The translations under genes and the position numbers were made by a program. The notes under the pieces are model-generated. The model was given only the letters and a program-made list of their open reading frames with translations. It was not told where the DNA came from and searched no databases. Below, piece by piece: positions 17,478 to 27,612 of a DNA stretch of 64,000 nucleotides. The first letter of the stretch is position 1. The number at the start of each line of letters is the position of its first letter. This DNA is from Nakamurella aerolata (GTDB lineage Bacteria > Actinomycetota > Actinomycetes > Mycobacteriales > Nakamurellaceae): positions 1-64,000 of the forward strand of contig NZ_JABEND010000004.1 of NCBI RefSeq assembly GCF_013002705.1. The letters run 5' to 3'.

Positions 17478-20400
17478 ATGTCTTCACAACTACGCCGCAC
17501 CGGCCCGGCCACCACGGGGGTGACGCTCGCCGCCGCCGCGGCGCTCGTCGTCGCCACCCCGGCGGGCGCCACTCTCCCCACCGCCCCGGCGGCGGCACCG
17601 CCCACCGCCGCAGCGTCGGCGCCGGCCGCCAATCCCGCCGGGCCCAAGACCGCAGCCGCTGACTCGACAGCCGGGAAGGGGCCTGTCGGCTGGGACATCT
17701 ACCGCAACCCCGAGCGCATCGGTGAGTTGAGCACCGGTGTCGAGACCAAACAGTTCTCCAGTTTCGACCGCGTCGGCGGCAACGACGACGGGTTCGTCGG
17801 CAGCTACAGCTGCCTGAACAAGCCGGCCGCCGGCCAGCAGTGCGTGCTGGCCGAACGCCAAGGCGCAGGCGAGATCTCGTCGATCTGGTTCACCCGCGAC
17901 GAGGGCGACATCACCAAGACCGGAAACATCCACATCACCCTTGACGGCAAGGAGGTGGTCAACGCCAAGATTCAGGATCTGGTTGACGGCAAGCAGGGTG
18001 CGCCGTTCGTCTACCCGTTTGTCGCCAACGCCGACCAGAGTTCCGGCGGGGTGTACATCAAGGTGCCGATGACCTTCACCAAGAGCATGAAGGTGACCAC
18101 CGACAACAACCCGCTCTTCTACCACGTCGGATACCGCACCTTCGCCGATGCCAAGGGCGTCAGCACCTTTGACCCGAAGGCCTACCCGGCCGACGTCATC
18201 GCCGCCGCGAAGAACTGGGGCAAGACCGATCCCAAGCACTCCACCGGAACCCCCAGCACCGCCACCAAGACCGTCGACCTCGCACCGGGGGCACAGGCCC
18301 AACTGGCCAGCTTCACCGGGTCCGGTGCGCTCTCGCAGATCAAGCTCGCCGGCCCGCAACTGACTGCGCCGCAACCGCTTCCGTTGATCGGCGACGACGG
18401 CCGGGCCTTCACCGGCAGCAGCCAGTTCACCGTCTCCATCGACCCGAACAACACCGGCGTCACCCTGAAGCGGCGCTTCGACGCCGCCTCCAACCGCCAG
18501 CGCGCCACCATCTACGTCGACGGCGTGAAGGTCGGCGAGTGGGCACCCACCGACGACATCCCCGGCTACTGGGCGTACCAGACCGTCACCCTGCCGGCCA
18601 GCGCCACCGCCGGGAAGTCGAAGATCACCGTCAAGAACGAGTTCGTGTCGGCGTCCATCGACTACAACGAGTTCCGGTACTGGGTCACCTCGCTGCTGCC
18701 GGCCTCAGCGGGTGGTCCGAAGCAGACCGACGAGCTCGACGTCGGCACCAGCGCTGCCGCGCTGGCCAGCGAGCAGGCCCACGACTACCAGATCACCGGC
18801 CAGACCTGGTCGGGTGCGCCGCGTCAGTCCGACAAGCCGGAGAACCCGGAAGACCCGAAGGTGCTGGCGTCCAACGAGTTGCTGCGCAACGTGTATCTGC
18901 GGGTCAGCTTCGACGGCAAGCAGACCGTCAATTCCCCGCTCGGTGAGTTCTTCGGTGACGGGCTGGTAGCCAATCCGGTTGCCGCGCTGTACTTCTCCGT
19001 GGTCCCGGACGCGGGCGGTGGTGCCACTCTCACCAGCTGGTGGCCGATGCCGCACGCCAAGAACGTCACGGTCAGCCTGGTGAACTCGTCCGAGCAGCCA
19101 CTGCGCGGGCTGCGGGCGGGCATCACCGACCGCGCCGATGCCGCGGTGGCCGGGCAGCTTCGGTCGACGCCGAACCAGCGGCCGAGCCTCGGCTATTTCA
19201 ACGCCACCCACCAGCGGGAGCAGACCGAGTTCGGCAAGGACGCCTCGCTGCTCACCACCGCAGGCACCGGCAAGTTTGTCGGCGTCAGCCAGACCATGCG
19301 CGGCGCCATCACCTCGGGGAACATCCGCAACTACCTCGAGGGCGACGAGCGGGTGTACACCAACGGCACCCGCAGCCCGGCCATGTACGGCACCGGCACC
19401 GAAGACTTCTACGAGTCCGGCTGGTACTTCAACAGGGGCGAGTTCTCGAACCCGATGCAGGGTGCGCCCGCCATGCTCACCAAGATGTACGGCTGCCAGT
19501 ACCAGTGCGACGCGCCCTACCGCTTGATGATCGGCGATGCGGTGCCGTTCGATTCCAGCATCAACTTCGGTATCGAACACGGCCCGACCGCCAACGAGCC
19601 GGCCGAGTACTCGTCCACCGCGTACTGGTACGGATTCGACGACACCCCGTCAGCCAGGGTGACCGACGCCATCGACGTCGGCGTCGCCGCCAGCGAAAAG
19701 GCGCACACGTACACCGATGCCACGGGCGGTGTGACGGCCAAGACCGTCAGTTACACCTACGAGGGCGACTTCGACACCGAACCGGTGACGCAGCAGGTGA
19801 CCGCGTCCACCGCTGCGGTCAGCTTCACCGTCTCGGTCGACCCCCGCAACGTCGGTGTCACCCTGCGCCGACTGTCCGATCAGGCCAAGGGTTATCAGTC
19901 CGCCGCCGTCACGGTGGACGGCGCCCCCGCCGGCACCTGGCTGCAGCCACTGGCCAACACCACCCACCGCTGGCTGCAGGACACCTACCAGCTGGACCCG
20001 GCGCTGACCGCCGGCAAGTCGGAGCTGAAGGTGACCCTCACCCCGACCGCCGGCTCGGCGCCGTGGAGTGCCGCCAGCTACGAGGTGCTGTCGGTCGGTG
20101 CGCTGGCGCAGGACCGGCAGCTCCCGACGGGCGTCACCGGCTTGGTCGCCATCGGTACCGACTCGAACGCGAACCGGTTGCGCTGGAACGACTCCACCGG
20201 TTCCATCGCCGACAACGTCGGCGTCGACCACTACCAGATCTACGCCTCCCGCAGCCGGGCGGTGCCCACCACCGAGGCAAACCTGGTTGGTACCAGCCAC
20301 AATGCCTCGTTCACCCATGAGGGCCTCGGCCTGAACGAGACCTGGTACTACCGGGTGCGGGCGGTGGACGCGTCCGGCAATGTCGGGCGGCCGAGCGCGG

Positions 20401-22406
20401 TGGTGTCGGCGACCAGCGGTAATCAGCTGCGGATCGAGGGGGAGCGGCTGCTTCCCGCGGTCAGCAGTACCGCCGAAACCGTGTCCCAGGGCAACTGCTG
20501 TGGGGTGTCGTGGTCCGGCGGGGCGCAACTGTGGTTGCGTGGCCAGAAGTCCGGTGACACCGCGACCGTCGCGTTCACCGTCCCGGTGAGCGGCGACTAC
20601 ACCGCGACCGCGGTGCTGTCCAAGGCGGTCGACTACGGCATCGTCCAGCTGGCCGTTGACGGCAAGAACGTCGGCAGCGGTTTCGACGGCTACCAGGCCA
20701 CCGGCGTCGGCACCGCCCAGCACGACCTTGGCACGCTGGCACTGACGGCCGGGCGGCACACCCTCACCCTCACCGTCACCGGCAAGAACGCCGCCGCCAC
20801 CGGCTATTTCGTCGGCCTCGATTACCTTTCGTTGGCCACCACCGCATCAGGAGTGAAAGTGACAGATTGGTCCAAGACCGAAGAAGTGGTGCAAGCCGGT
20901 GCCCGGCAACGCATCTACGACCCTTCGGTGGGTGAGAACGAGCCCTGGTACATCAACGATCACACCTTTGTGCAGGGCCCGGACGGCAAGTGGAACATGT
21001 TCGGCATCACGCACGCCGAACCCGCCGACCCGCTGAACGAGAGCTTCTTCGCCCATGCGACGGCCGACACGCTGACGCAGAAGCAGTACAGCAAGCAGGC
21101 TCCGGTGATCCAGGCCGACCCGGCGCTGGGCGAAAAGCACGTCTGGGCGCCGTATGTGCTCAAGGACGGCGACACCTACTACATGTTCTACGCCGCCGGG
21201 CTGGACGACAATCACTCCACCCACCAGCTGCGGCTGGCCACCTCCAAAGACCTGAAAACCTGGACCAAGCGCAAAGAACCGCTGTTCGTCGACGGCTTCG
21301 ACGCCCGTGACCCGATGGTGATGCGCATTGGAAACCAATGGGTCATGTACTACACAGCGAACTCGACGCCGGAAGGCGGCAACCACCAGGTCGCCTACCG
21401 CACCAGCACCGACCTGGTGAACTGGGGGCCCAAGCAGGTGGCGTTCAACCATCCGGTCACCGGCACCTTCGGCGGGCCGACCGAGTCGCCGTTCGTGGTG
21501 GCCAAGGACGGCTGGTACTACCTGTTCGTCTGCTGCGAGTCCGGCTACACCGATACCAGGGTGTACAAGTCCAAGGATCCGTTCTCGTTCAACGTCGACC
21601 AGTTGGCCGGCCGGATCGACGCGCACGCCGCCGAGGTGGTGCAGGACACCGACGGGCGCTGGTACATCTCCGGTGCCGGCTGGGGTCAGGGTGGGCTCTA
21701 CCTTGCGCCGCTGGACTGGAACGCGATGCTCACCACCAAGGGCAAGAACGTCGAGACCAGCAACTACCGGGTGACGGTGCAGACCGCGCCGCAGTCGTCG
21801 GTCACCGACATGCAGGTGGCCGACGGGTCCGGCGGCTGGCGTCCGGCCCTGAACAACGATTACCGGGGCACCGGGCCGTACCTCGGCGTCGGCAACTTCG
21901 GTAACACCGACACCGCGGGAGCCGCCGGGTCGGTGTCCGCGACGGCGAACAGCCTGACCCTGAAGGGCATCCCGTTGGGCAACGAGCCGGTCACCGCCGA
22001 CTGGAAGCTCGACTTCGCGCGGGCGTCGTTCACCTCGTCCATCACCGCGAAGGTGACCGGAGCGTTGAGCGCGCCGGCCTGGGAGGTGTCCACCACGGTC
22101 GACGGTGCCGGCAGCAGGATCGGCGACAACGCCGATCCCGACCGCCCGGTGGGCGACGTCAAGGGCTTCCCGGACTGGACCCAGTCGACCGGCGCGAACT
22201 CGAGCGTCGCGGCCAGGTACACCCAAGGCAGTGCGTTCAGCCAGGACAACCGTTACTACGCGGGCACCGGGGCGGTGGTGTGGCAGCCGCTGTGGCAGCC
22301 GGGCGGGCGCGCATGGGCGCCGGGCAGCTACTCGCTCGGCACCCTCACCATCGGCGCCTCACCCATCGGCGGGGACGACCAGTTGGGGGCGCTGCTGCCG
22401 AACTGA
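17478..22406 (+). CDS. Secreted multidomain glycosidase: GH172 (DUF2961) + FN3 + CBM + GH43-like propeller
   Basis: A 1642-aa exported enzyme. Order: signal peptide (~1-33); GH172/DUF2961 region (~70-880) with [14 protein letters not shown] (E642 is a likely catalytic Glu by family analogy) and NFGIEHGP; within it a beta-sandwich motif occurs twice ([17 protein letters not shown] near 316, [16 protein letters not shown] near 782); fibronectin type III (~887-976); a CBM6-like beta-sandwich (~978-1125); a five-bladed-propeller GH32/43-like domain (~1126-1430) with candidate triad D1161 (YINDHT), D1278 (DARDPMV) and E1336 (GPTESPF); and a C-terminal beta-rich domain (~1430-1642). Known GH172 enzymes act on D-arabinofuranosides or difructose dianhydrides. 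Both catalytic regions look intact. The ATG at 17478 follows AAGGACGGA. Placed directly after a furanose-type ABC importer. Confidence 0.88.
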   Translation: MSSQLRRTGPATTGVTLAAAAALVVATPAGATLPTAPAAAPPTAAASAPAANPAGPKTAAADSTAGKGPVGWDIYRNPERIGELSTGVETKQFSSFDRVGGNDDGFVGSYSCLNKPAAGQQCVLAERQGAGEISSIWFTRDEGDITKTGNIHITLDGKEVVNAKIQDLVDGKQGAPFVYPFVANADQSSGGVYIKVPMTFTKSMKVTTDNNPLFYHVGYRTFADAKGVSTFDPKAYPADVIAAAKNWGKTDPKHSTGTPSTATKTVDLAPGAQAQLASFTGSGALSQIKLAGPQLTAPQPLPLIGDDGRAFTGSSQFTVSIDPNNTGVTLKRRFDAASNRQRATIYVDGVKVGEWAPTDDIPGYWAYQTVTLPASATAGKSKITVKNEFVSASIDYNEFRYWVTSLLPASAGGPKQTDELDVGTSAAALASEQAHDYQITGQTWSGAPRQSDKPENPEDPKVLASNELLRNVYLRVSFDGKQTVNSPLGEFFGDGLVANPVAALYFSVVPDAGGGATLTSWWPMPHAKNVTVSLVNSSEQPLRGLRAGITDRADAAVAGQLRSTPNQRPSLGYFNATHQREQTEFGKDASLLTTAGTGKFVGVSQTMRGAITSGNIRNYLEGDERVYTNGTRSPAMYGTGTEDFYESGWYFNRGEFSNPMQGAPAMLTKMYGCQYQCDAPYRLMIGDAVPFDSSINFGIEHGPTANEPAEYSSTAYWYGFDDTPSARVTDAIDVGVAASEKAHTYTDATGGVTAKTVSYTYEGDFDTEPVTQQVTASTAAVSFTVSVDPRNVGVTLRRLSDQAKGYQSAAVTVDGAPAGTWLQPLANTTHRWLQDTYQLDPALTAGKSELKVTLTPTAGSAPWSAASYEVLSVGALAQDRQLPTGVTGLVAIGTDSNANRLRWNDSTGSIADNVGVDHYQIYASRSRAVPTTEANLVGTSHNASFTHEGLGLNETWYYRVRAVDASGNVGRPSAVVSATSGNQLRIEGERLLPAVSSTAETVSQGNCCGVSWSGGAQLWLRGQKSGDTATVAFTVPVSGDYTATAVLSKAVDYGIVQLAVDGKNVGSGFDGYQATGVGTAQHDLGTLALTAGRHTLTLTVTGKNAAATGYFVGLDYLSLATTASGVKVTDWSKTEEVVQAGARQRIYDPSVGENEPWYINDHTFVQGPDGKWNMFGITHAEPADPLNESFFAHATADTLTQKQYSKQAPVIQADPALGEKHVWAPYVLKDGDTYYMFYAAGLDDNHSTHQLRLATSKDLKTWTKRKEPLFVDGFDARDPMVMRIGNQWVMYYTANSTPEGGNHQVAYRTSTDLVNWGPKQVAFNHPVTGTFGGPTESPFVVAKDGWYYLFVCCESGYTDTRVYKSKDPFSFNVDQLAGRIDAHAAEVVQDTDGRWYISGAGWGQGGLYLAPLDWNAMLTTKGKNVETSNYRVTVQTAPQSSVTDMQVADGSGGWRPALNNDYRGTGPYLGVGNFGNTDTAGAAGSVSATANSLTLKGIPLGNEPVTADWKLDFARASFTSSITAKVTGALSAPAWEVSTTVDGAGSRIGDNADPDRPVGDVKGFPDWTQSTGANSSVAARYTQGSAFSQDNRYYAGTGAVVWQPLWQPGGRAWAPGSYSLGTLTIGASPIGGDDQLGALLPN

Positions 22407-22434
22407 CGGCACTGACGGTGCAGGCGGCGTAGAC

Positions 22435-22480
22435 GGCGCCGGTCGTTTGCGAGGCATCCACGGCCGCGACGACCGGCGCC
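22435..22480 (+). terminator. 12-bp stem-loop after the GH172 fusion gene
   Basis: GGCGCCGGTCGT (22435-22446) pairs perfectly with 22469-22480 across a 22-nt loop, 29 nt after the stop. The rest of 22407-22704 holds small inverted repeats (ACAAC-G-GTTGT near 22590; GTCAC/GTGAC at 22626-22641), which may be regulatory for the next gene, and no ORF I would support. Confidence 0.6.
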
Positions 22481-22704
22481 GCGGCGCCGGCGCCGGCGCG
22501 TCGGCGCGCCCGGCAGCTGCCGGCCAAGGTCGGCAACCAGCGGCGTGAAGGCGGCGCAGCAACGGAGCGAAGGCGCTACCCGGGACCGATAACAACAACG
22601 GTTGTCAGCATCGCCGCAGGTCAAGGTCACAATGGCGTGACAATCGCCACCACGCAGGCGGTCAATCACCGGTATCAGTCGCAGGCGTTCGGCACACTGG
22701 AGGA

Positions 22705-24180
22705 ATGACTGCCCCGCACCGTTCCGACAGTCCACCTTTTCGTGCCTCCGGACGCCGCCGCCCGCGGCGGTTGCTCGCGGCCGCCGCTGCCGCGGTGGCC
22801 GCTGGGTTGGTGCTCTCGGCGTGCTCGACGTCCGGCACCGACAACGCTGCGGTGGTGACGGAGCGGGTGACGATTCCGCCCACCGCCGACGGCGGCGGCG
22901 CCGCCGGTGCCGGCACGGGCGATGGCACCGCACAACCCGGCGGGAACGAGCCGGTCGACGACGCTGCGGCCACCACCGGTGGACCGGTCGTCGTCGCGCC
23001 CGGTGGCGACGCCGCCGACCCGGCCGCCAGTAGCGGCGCCCCGGCATCGGGCGCCCCCCAGCCCAGCCAACCGCCGGCCAGCCAGCCGGCCGGCAGCGCC
23101 AGTTCATCCGTGGCGCCGAGCAGCACCAAGCCGACCGAGCCGCCGAAGCTGCCGACCGAACTGACCGTCACCCCCAAGAACAACGCGGTCAACATCAAGC
23201 CGCTCGACAAGATCAGCGTCTCCGCCAAGGGCGGCACCATCAAGAACGTCGAGGTGCTCAACCCCGAGGGCAAGGTCGTCTACGGCGGCAAGGTCAACAA
23301 GGCCAGCTGGTCGGTGGAGCCGGAGCTGGGCTACGGCCGCAAGTACGTCGTCAAGGTGACCAGCCGCAGCACCACCGGCGTCGAGAAGACCACCCAGAGC
23401 TCGTTCACCACCATCAAGCCGGGCACCATCGGGGTGAGCATCTACCCGAGCGCCGGCCGTACCTACGGCATTGCGATGCCGGTGGTGATGAAGTTCAGCA
23501 AGCCGGTGCCCGACTCCGACCGGCGCGCGCTGGAGAAGATGATCACGGTCAAGTCCAGCCCGAGCCAGCCAGGCGCCTTCCGTTGGTTCTCGCAGACCGA
23601 GCTGCACTGGCGGCCGAAGGACTACTGGAAGCCGGGCACCAAGGTGAACGTCGGCGTCAACATCTACGGCAAGCGGGTGATCCCCGGCACCTACGGCGAC
23701 CGGGACATGACCACCTCGTTCGACATCGGCCGCGACATGCAGACCGTTGTCGACGCCAAGTCGTTCCGCTTCAAGGTCTACAAGGACGGCAAGCTGCAGA
23801 AGGACATCCCGGTCTCGCTCGGCAACGACAAGTACCCGACGGCCAACGGCGTCCACGTGGTCTCCGAGTTCTACGACCAGTACCGGATGGACTCGTCCAC
23901 CTGGGGCCTGACCGGTGCCGGCGCGTACATCACCGACGTGAAGTGGGCGACCCGCATCTCCTACTCGGGCGAGTTCGTGCACGGTGCGCCATGGTCGGAG
24001 TTCGCCCAGGGCAAGCAGAACGTCTCGCACGGCTGCATCAACATGACCGACGCGAACGCCAAGTGGTTCCAGGACGTCTCGATCGCCGGTGACCCGGTGA
24101 AGGTCATCAACTCCAAGGGCGGAACGCTCGACTGGGGCGACGGCCTGTCCGACTGGACCATCCCGTGGGACAAGTACTGA
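22705..24180 (+). CDS. L,D-transpeptidase lipoprotein (YkuD domain)
   Basis: Cell-wall enzyme forming 3-3 peptide cross-links in peptidoglycan, anchored outside the membrane. 491 aa: Arg-rich n-region and hydrophobic stretch ending in lipobox LSAC, then ~110 residues of Gly/Ala/Pro/Ser linker, two immunoglobulin-like modules (~150-340, as in mycobacterial LdtMt2), and the YkuD catalytic domain. The last contains HGAPW and SHGCINM, giving the catalytic His and Cys of the HX(14-17)SHGCxN motif. The C-terminal WDKY-type tail matches Ldt proteins. The ATG at 22705 is preceded by GGAGGA 0-5 nt away, unusually close; an alternative start is not obvious. Confidence 0.92.
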   Translation: MTAPHRSDSPPFRASGRRRPRRLLAAAAAAVAAGLVLSACSTSGTDNAAVVTERVTIPPTADGGGAAGAGTGDGTAQPGGNEPVDDAAATTGGPVVVAPGGDAADPAASSGAPASGAPQPSQPPASQPAGSASSSVAPSSTKPTEPPKLPTELTVTPKNNAVNIKPLDKISVSAKGGTIKNVEVLNPEGKVVYGGKVNKASWSVEPELGYGRKYVVKVTSRSTTGVEKTTQSSFTTIKPGTIGVSIYPSAGRTYGIAMPVVMKFSKPVPDSDRRALEKMITVKSSPSQPGAFRWFSQTELHWRPKDYWKPGTKVNVGVNIYGKRVIPGTYGDRDMTTSFDIGRDMQTVVDAKSFRFKVYKDGKLQKDIPVSLGNDKYPTANGVHVVSEFYDQYRMDSSTWGLTGAGAYITDVKWATRISYSGEFVHGAPWSEFAQGKQNVSHGCINMTDANAKWFQDVSIAGDPVKVINSKGGTLDWGDGLSDWTIPWDKY

Positions 24181-24241
24181 GACTGCTGTCCGGTCGACGA
24201 CCGAGTCGCCCCCGCTGCCACCACTGAGCAGCCACCTGCCC

Positions 24242-24275
24242 CCACTGCCCCGGCCACCTCCGGCCGGGGCAGTGG
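24242..24275. terminator. Perfect 14-bp bidirectional terminator hairpin
   Basis: CCACTGCCCCGGCC (24242-24255) pairs exactly with 24262-24275 over a 6-nt loop, between the ends of the convergent L,D-transpeptidase and acyl-CoA ligase genes. Confidence 0.8.
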
Positions 24276-24295
24276 TGCATCCACGCCCGGGCGGT

Positions 24296-26200
24296 TCAGT
24301 CGGTGTAGAAGGAATCGAGGATCGACGCGTACTGCTTCTCGACGGCGCGCCGCCGCACCTTCATCGAAGGGGTCAGCTCACCGGAGTCGACGCTCAGCTC
24401 GTGGGGAAGCACGGCGAACTTCTTGATGGTCTCCCAGCGCTCGAGTTTCTCGTTGAGCTGGTCGATGTAGCCGGCGATCAGGTCGTGCACCTGCTTGGTG
24501 CTGGCCAGCTCTTCGGTGGGGACGTCGGCCATGCCGTTCTTGTCTGCCCAGGCGCGGACGGCGTCGGTGTCGATGGTGATGAGCGCTGAGATGAACTTGC
24601 GGTGCTCACCGTGCACCACGATCTCGCTGGCGTACGGGCAGAGCGCCTTGAAGATGCCCTCAACCTTTTGCGGCGCAACGTATTTGCCACCCGAGGTCTT
24701 GATCAGATCCTTCTTGCGGTCGGTGACCTTCAGGTAACCGCCGGCGAGTTCGCCGATGTCGCCGGTGGCGAGCCAGCCGTCCGCGGAGAGCACCTCGTCG
24801 GTGGCTTCCGGGTTGTTGTGGTAGCCGCGCATCACGCCGGGGCCGCGCATCTTGATCTCGCCGTCGGAGGCGATGATCACCTCGGTGCCGGGCGCCGGCG
24901 GCCCGACGGTGCCGATCCTGGTGTCCTCCGGCAGGTTGACGAAGCTGAAGGCACTTGACTCGGTGAGCCCGTAGCCCTCGAGGATCTTCATGCCGGCGGC
25001 GTCGAACCATTCGGCGACCTCGCGCAGCAACGGCGCCGACCCCGAGACGAAGAACCTGATGTTGCCGCCGAGCAGCTTGCGGATCTTGCCGAACACCAGC
25101 TTGTCGGCCAGCGCGTACTGCGCGGCCAGCATCCGGCTGGGGCGCTGCTTGGCCTGGTGAGCCCGCGACATCCGGGTGCCGACACCGAACGCCCACGAGA
25201 AGATCTTGGCCTTGAGGCCGCCGCCGGAGGTGGCCGTCAGGGTGGCACGGTTGCGCACCTTCTCGAAGATGCGCGGGGCGCCGCCCATCCAGGTGGGACG
25301 GATCGCTGCCAGGTTCTCCACGATCTTGTCGAGGTTGCCGTCGACGGCGGTGACGAAACCGATCCGGATCTGCGCCACCAGCAGCACCTTGCCGAGCACG
25401 TGCGACAGCGGCAGCCACAGGTACTGGACGTCGTCAGGGGTGAGGATGTCCAGCGCGTCGATGGCGACGCCTTCGTAGGTCCAGTTGTCGTTGACCAGCC
25501 GCACCCCCTTGGGCCGGCCGGTGGTGCCCGAGGTGTAGATCAGCGTCGCCAGATCTTCCGGCGCGGCGGCGTCGATGCGCTCGGCGACCGCGTCGGGTTG
25601 TTCGGCCAGCAGCGCGGCGCCGCGTTCAGCCAGCTCGTCAAGGGTGAGGACCTGAACCGGCGGCAGCTCGGCGGCCCTGTTGCCGGTTCCGGTACCGCCC
25701 TCGGCGCCGGGAGCGGACGCGGAGCGGTCGTCGTCGAACAACACAACGGTGCGCAACGCCGGTAGCGCGGCGCCGCGGAGCTTGTCGAGTTGCTCGGCGT
25801 TCTCGGCGAACAGCAGCACCGACTCCGAGTCGGACAAGATGTAGTCGACGTCCTCGGCGTGGGTGTTGGGGTACACGGTGGTGGTGGCCGCCGCGGCGGA
25901 CATCACCGCCTGGTCGGCGAGGATCCACTCGATTCGGGTGGACGCCGCGATCGCGACTCGGTCCTGCGGCTGCACGCCGAGCGAGATCAGCCCGGCCGCA
26001 AGCTGGTACACCCGGTCGGCGGTCTGCTTCCAGGTCAGCGACGACCAGCTGCCCTTGCCGTCCGGGTACTGGAACGCGGTGCGGTCCGGGGTCGCCTTCA
26101 CGCGATCGTCGAACATCCGCGCGTACGACGGCGGGCGATCGGTCACCGACGCTGGTGCCGGGGTCGCAGCGCGGTTCGGTGCGGCTGGCGAAGCGGACAT
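24296..26200 (-). CDS. fadD: Long-chain fatty acid--CoA ligase (AMP-forming)
   Basis: Activates fatty acids to acyl-CoA through an acyl-adenylate. 634 aa, in the size range of FAA1/FadD15-type ligases. Adenylation motifs: LIYTSGTTGRPKGV (phosphate loop), GYGLTESSAFSF, TGDIGELAGGYLKVTDRKKDLIKTSGGKYVAP (hinge and A8), and a C-terminal SMKVRR where the catalytic Lys region lies. The ATG at 26200 is chosen because AGGAGG lies 7 nt upstream; a GTG at 26221 is further from it. Convergent with the L,D-transpeptidase gene and divergent from the Tat-exported hydrolase; no operon partner. Confidence 0.93.
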   Translation of the reverse strand: MSASPAAPNRAATPAPASVTDRPPSYARMFDDRVKATPDRTAFQYPDGKGSWSSLTWKQTADRVYQLAAGLISLGVQPQDRVAIAASTRIEWILADQAVMSAAAATTTVYPNTHAEDVDYILSDSESVLLFAENAEQLDKLRGAALPALRTVVLFDDDRSASAPGAEGGTGTGNRAAELPPVQVLTLDELAERGAALLAEQPDAVAERIDAAAPEDLATLIYTSGTTGRPKGVRLVNDNWTYEGVAIDALDILTPDDVQYLWLPLSHVLGKVLLVAQIRIGFVTAVDGNLDKIVENLAAIRPTWMGGAPRIFEKVRNRATLTATSGGGLKAKIFSWAFGVGTRMSRAHQAKQRPSRMLAAQYALADKLVFGKIRKLLGGNIRFFVSGSAPLLREVAEWFDAAGMKILEGYGLTESSAFSFVNLPEDTRIGTVGPPAPGTEVIIASDGEIKMRGPGVMRGYHNNPEATDEVLSADGWLATGDIGELAGGYLKVTDRKKDLIKTSGGKYVAPQKVEGIFKALCPYASEIVVHGEHRKFISALITIDTDAVRAWADKNGMADVPTEELASTKQVHDLIAGYIDQLNEKLERWETIKKFAVLPHELSVDSGELTPSMKVRRRAVEKQYASILDSFYTD

Positions 26201-26458
26201 CGGTGGCCTCCTGCCGGTCACTGTGTTCTATAGACGACTCTACTGGCGACCGCTCCGGCACCGCCGGGGTAGGTTCCGCTGGCCGGGACGAGCTGCTGGT
26301 GGCGCGGAAACATGCGCGGTCCCGCCGGACGGCGGGGGCCGCCGGGGTGCGCCGCGATCCACGCCCAAGGCTTGACCAAGGGACGGGCGAGGTGTCAGAT
26401 AGCCAAGAATTGAAACGGTGTGTCACAAAGACGTCACACCCCGTCGAAAGGCCCCCGC

Positions 26459-27448
26459 GTGAGCTCTCAGCTACCCTCCCGTTCTCCGCTGCAACCATCC
26501 GAAACCCCGCCGAACCGGCGGGCGCTGCTGCGCGGCACAGCGCTCGGCGCCGCGGCGCTGGCCGCCCCGGCCGCCGGCCTGCTCGGCGCTCCGCCAGCCG
26601 CCGCCGCACCCGCCGAAGCTGCGGCAGCCGCCCCGATCGACAGTGAAGTACGCCGGTACCGCACCCGTAAGGGCACCGAGTACGGCGTGCTCGGGCTGTG
26701 GCCGGACCAGCCCACCAGGGTGATCCTCTCGGTCGGCAACATCGTCGACCTGAAGACGCCCTACTACACCCAGGCCGCGATCTACCTGCGCAAGCTCGGC
26801 TACATGGTGGTGTCGATCGACATGCCATCGCACGCGTCGCAGATCATCGACCCGGTCAACGACCTCGGCCTTGACGGCTGGGCCTGGCGACTGCGGAACG
26901 GGATGAACTTCGTCGACGAACACAACAAGCGCATGCACGACGTGGTGAACACGCTGATCGGCACCGGCCGCACCAGAGCGGGAATGATGGTCGTTCAGGG
27001 CACCTCCCGCGGCGGCTTCCTTGCCTTCCACTACGCCATGTACGACGACAGGGTGGTCTGTGTCTCCGGCTACAGCCCGATCACCGATCTGGTTGCCACC
27101 CAATGGTTTGCGCCGATCGCCGACAACCCGCTGGTGCAGCAGCTGAACGTGACCAACCCCGACCGGATCGCCGACATCCTCGGTATCCCGGTGTTCATCG
27201 TCATCGGTGACCGCGACGGCGTGGTCTCCAACCGCGCCGCCTACGCCTGGAGCCAGTCCCTGTCTGACGCCTCCCGCAACGCGGGGGTGCCACGCGAGTA
27301 CGCCTTCCACCAGCTGTCCGAGCCGGTCGGGCACACCGTGCCCAAGGGCGGACAACTGCTGGGCGCCGCATGGGTGCTCAAGGTGCTGCAGAAGATGACG
27401 CCGGACCAGGCGTTCGCCACCGCCGCCGCCAACGGCATGAGCTGGTAG
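26459..27448 (+). CDS. Tat-exported alpha/beta hydrolase
   Basis: Extracytoplasmic serine hydrolase of unknown substrate, 329 aa. The N-terminus has the twin-arginine pattern NRRALLRGTALGAAALAAPAA with an AAAAP cleavage-like end. The fold shows a nucleophile elbow GTSRGGF (Ser), the acid region VIGDRDGVVS (Asp) and GHTVPKG (His). Peptidase S9-like esterase or acyl-hydrolase activity is plausible; nothing in the neighbours points to a pathway. The GTG at 26459 follows GAAAGG; an upstream start at 26420 would place the RR motif ~46 residues in, less typical. Followed by a hairpin shared with the catalase gene. Confidence 0.78.
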   Translation: MSSQLPSRSPLQPSETPPNRRALLRGTALGAAALAAPAAGLLGAPPAAAAPAEAAAAAPIDSEVRRYRTRKGTEYGVLGLWPDQPTRVILSVGNIVDLKTPYYTQAAIYLRKLGYMVVSIDMPSHASQIIDPVNDLGLDGWAWRLRNGMNFVDEHNKRMHDVVNTLIGTGRTRAGMMVVQGTSRGGFLAFHYAMYDDRVVCVSGYSPITDLVATQWFAPIADNPLVQQLNVTNPDRIADILGIPVFIVIGDRDGVVSNRAAYAWSQSLSDASRNAGVPREYAFHQLSEPVGHTVPKGGQLLGAAWVLKVLQKMTPDQAFATAAANGMSW

Positions 27449-27486
27449 CCGGCGCCGGGCATTCCGGGGCCCGAAGTCGTTGGGCA

Positions 27487-27536
27487 GCACACGATTCGGC
27501 CGGAGCCCGCCAGCGGACTCCGGCCGAATCATGTGC
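27487..27536. terminator. Bidirectional terminator hairpin with ATTCGGCC stem
   Basis: GATTCGGCCGGAG (27493-27505) pairs perfectly with 27518-27530 over a 12-nt loop; the stem extends to 27487-27536 with one mismatch. It lies between the convergent hydrolase and catalase genes. Its stem resembles the hairpin at 9661. Confidence 0.8.
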
Positions 27537-27544
27537 TCTGCGCT

Positions 27545-27612
27545 TTGGTTACTTGGCAGCGTTGGTTACTTGGCAGCGTTGGTTACTTGGCAGCGTTGGT
27601 TACTTGGCAGCG
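27545..27612. repeat. Four exact 17-bp tandem repeats spanning the catalase stop codon
   Basis: TTGGTTACTTGGCAGCG occurs four times without change (27545-27561, 27562-27578, 27579-27595, 27596-27612). The last copy encodes the catalase C-terminus TNAAK and stop; the other three are downstream copies of the same gene end. Confidence 0.95.

Noticed and set aside
17478-22406. The GH172-GH43 gene being two genes joined by a missed stop or frameshift
   Set aside because: The frame is uninterrupted through the FN3 and CBM linkers, with smooth domain order and no internal start with a ribosome-binding site strong enough to prefer.
22580-22645. Defined regulator site (for example MtrA-like) before the L,D-transpeptidase gene
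   Set aside because: The short inverted repeats do not match the tandem GTCACA-type pattern well enough to name a regulator.
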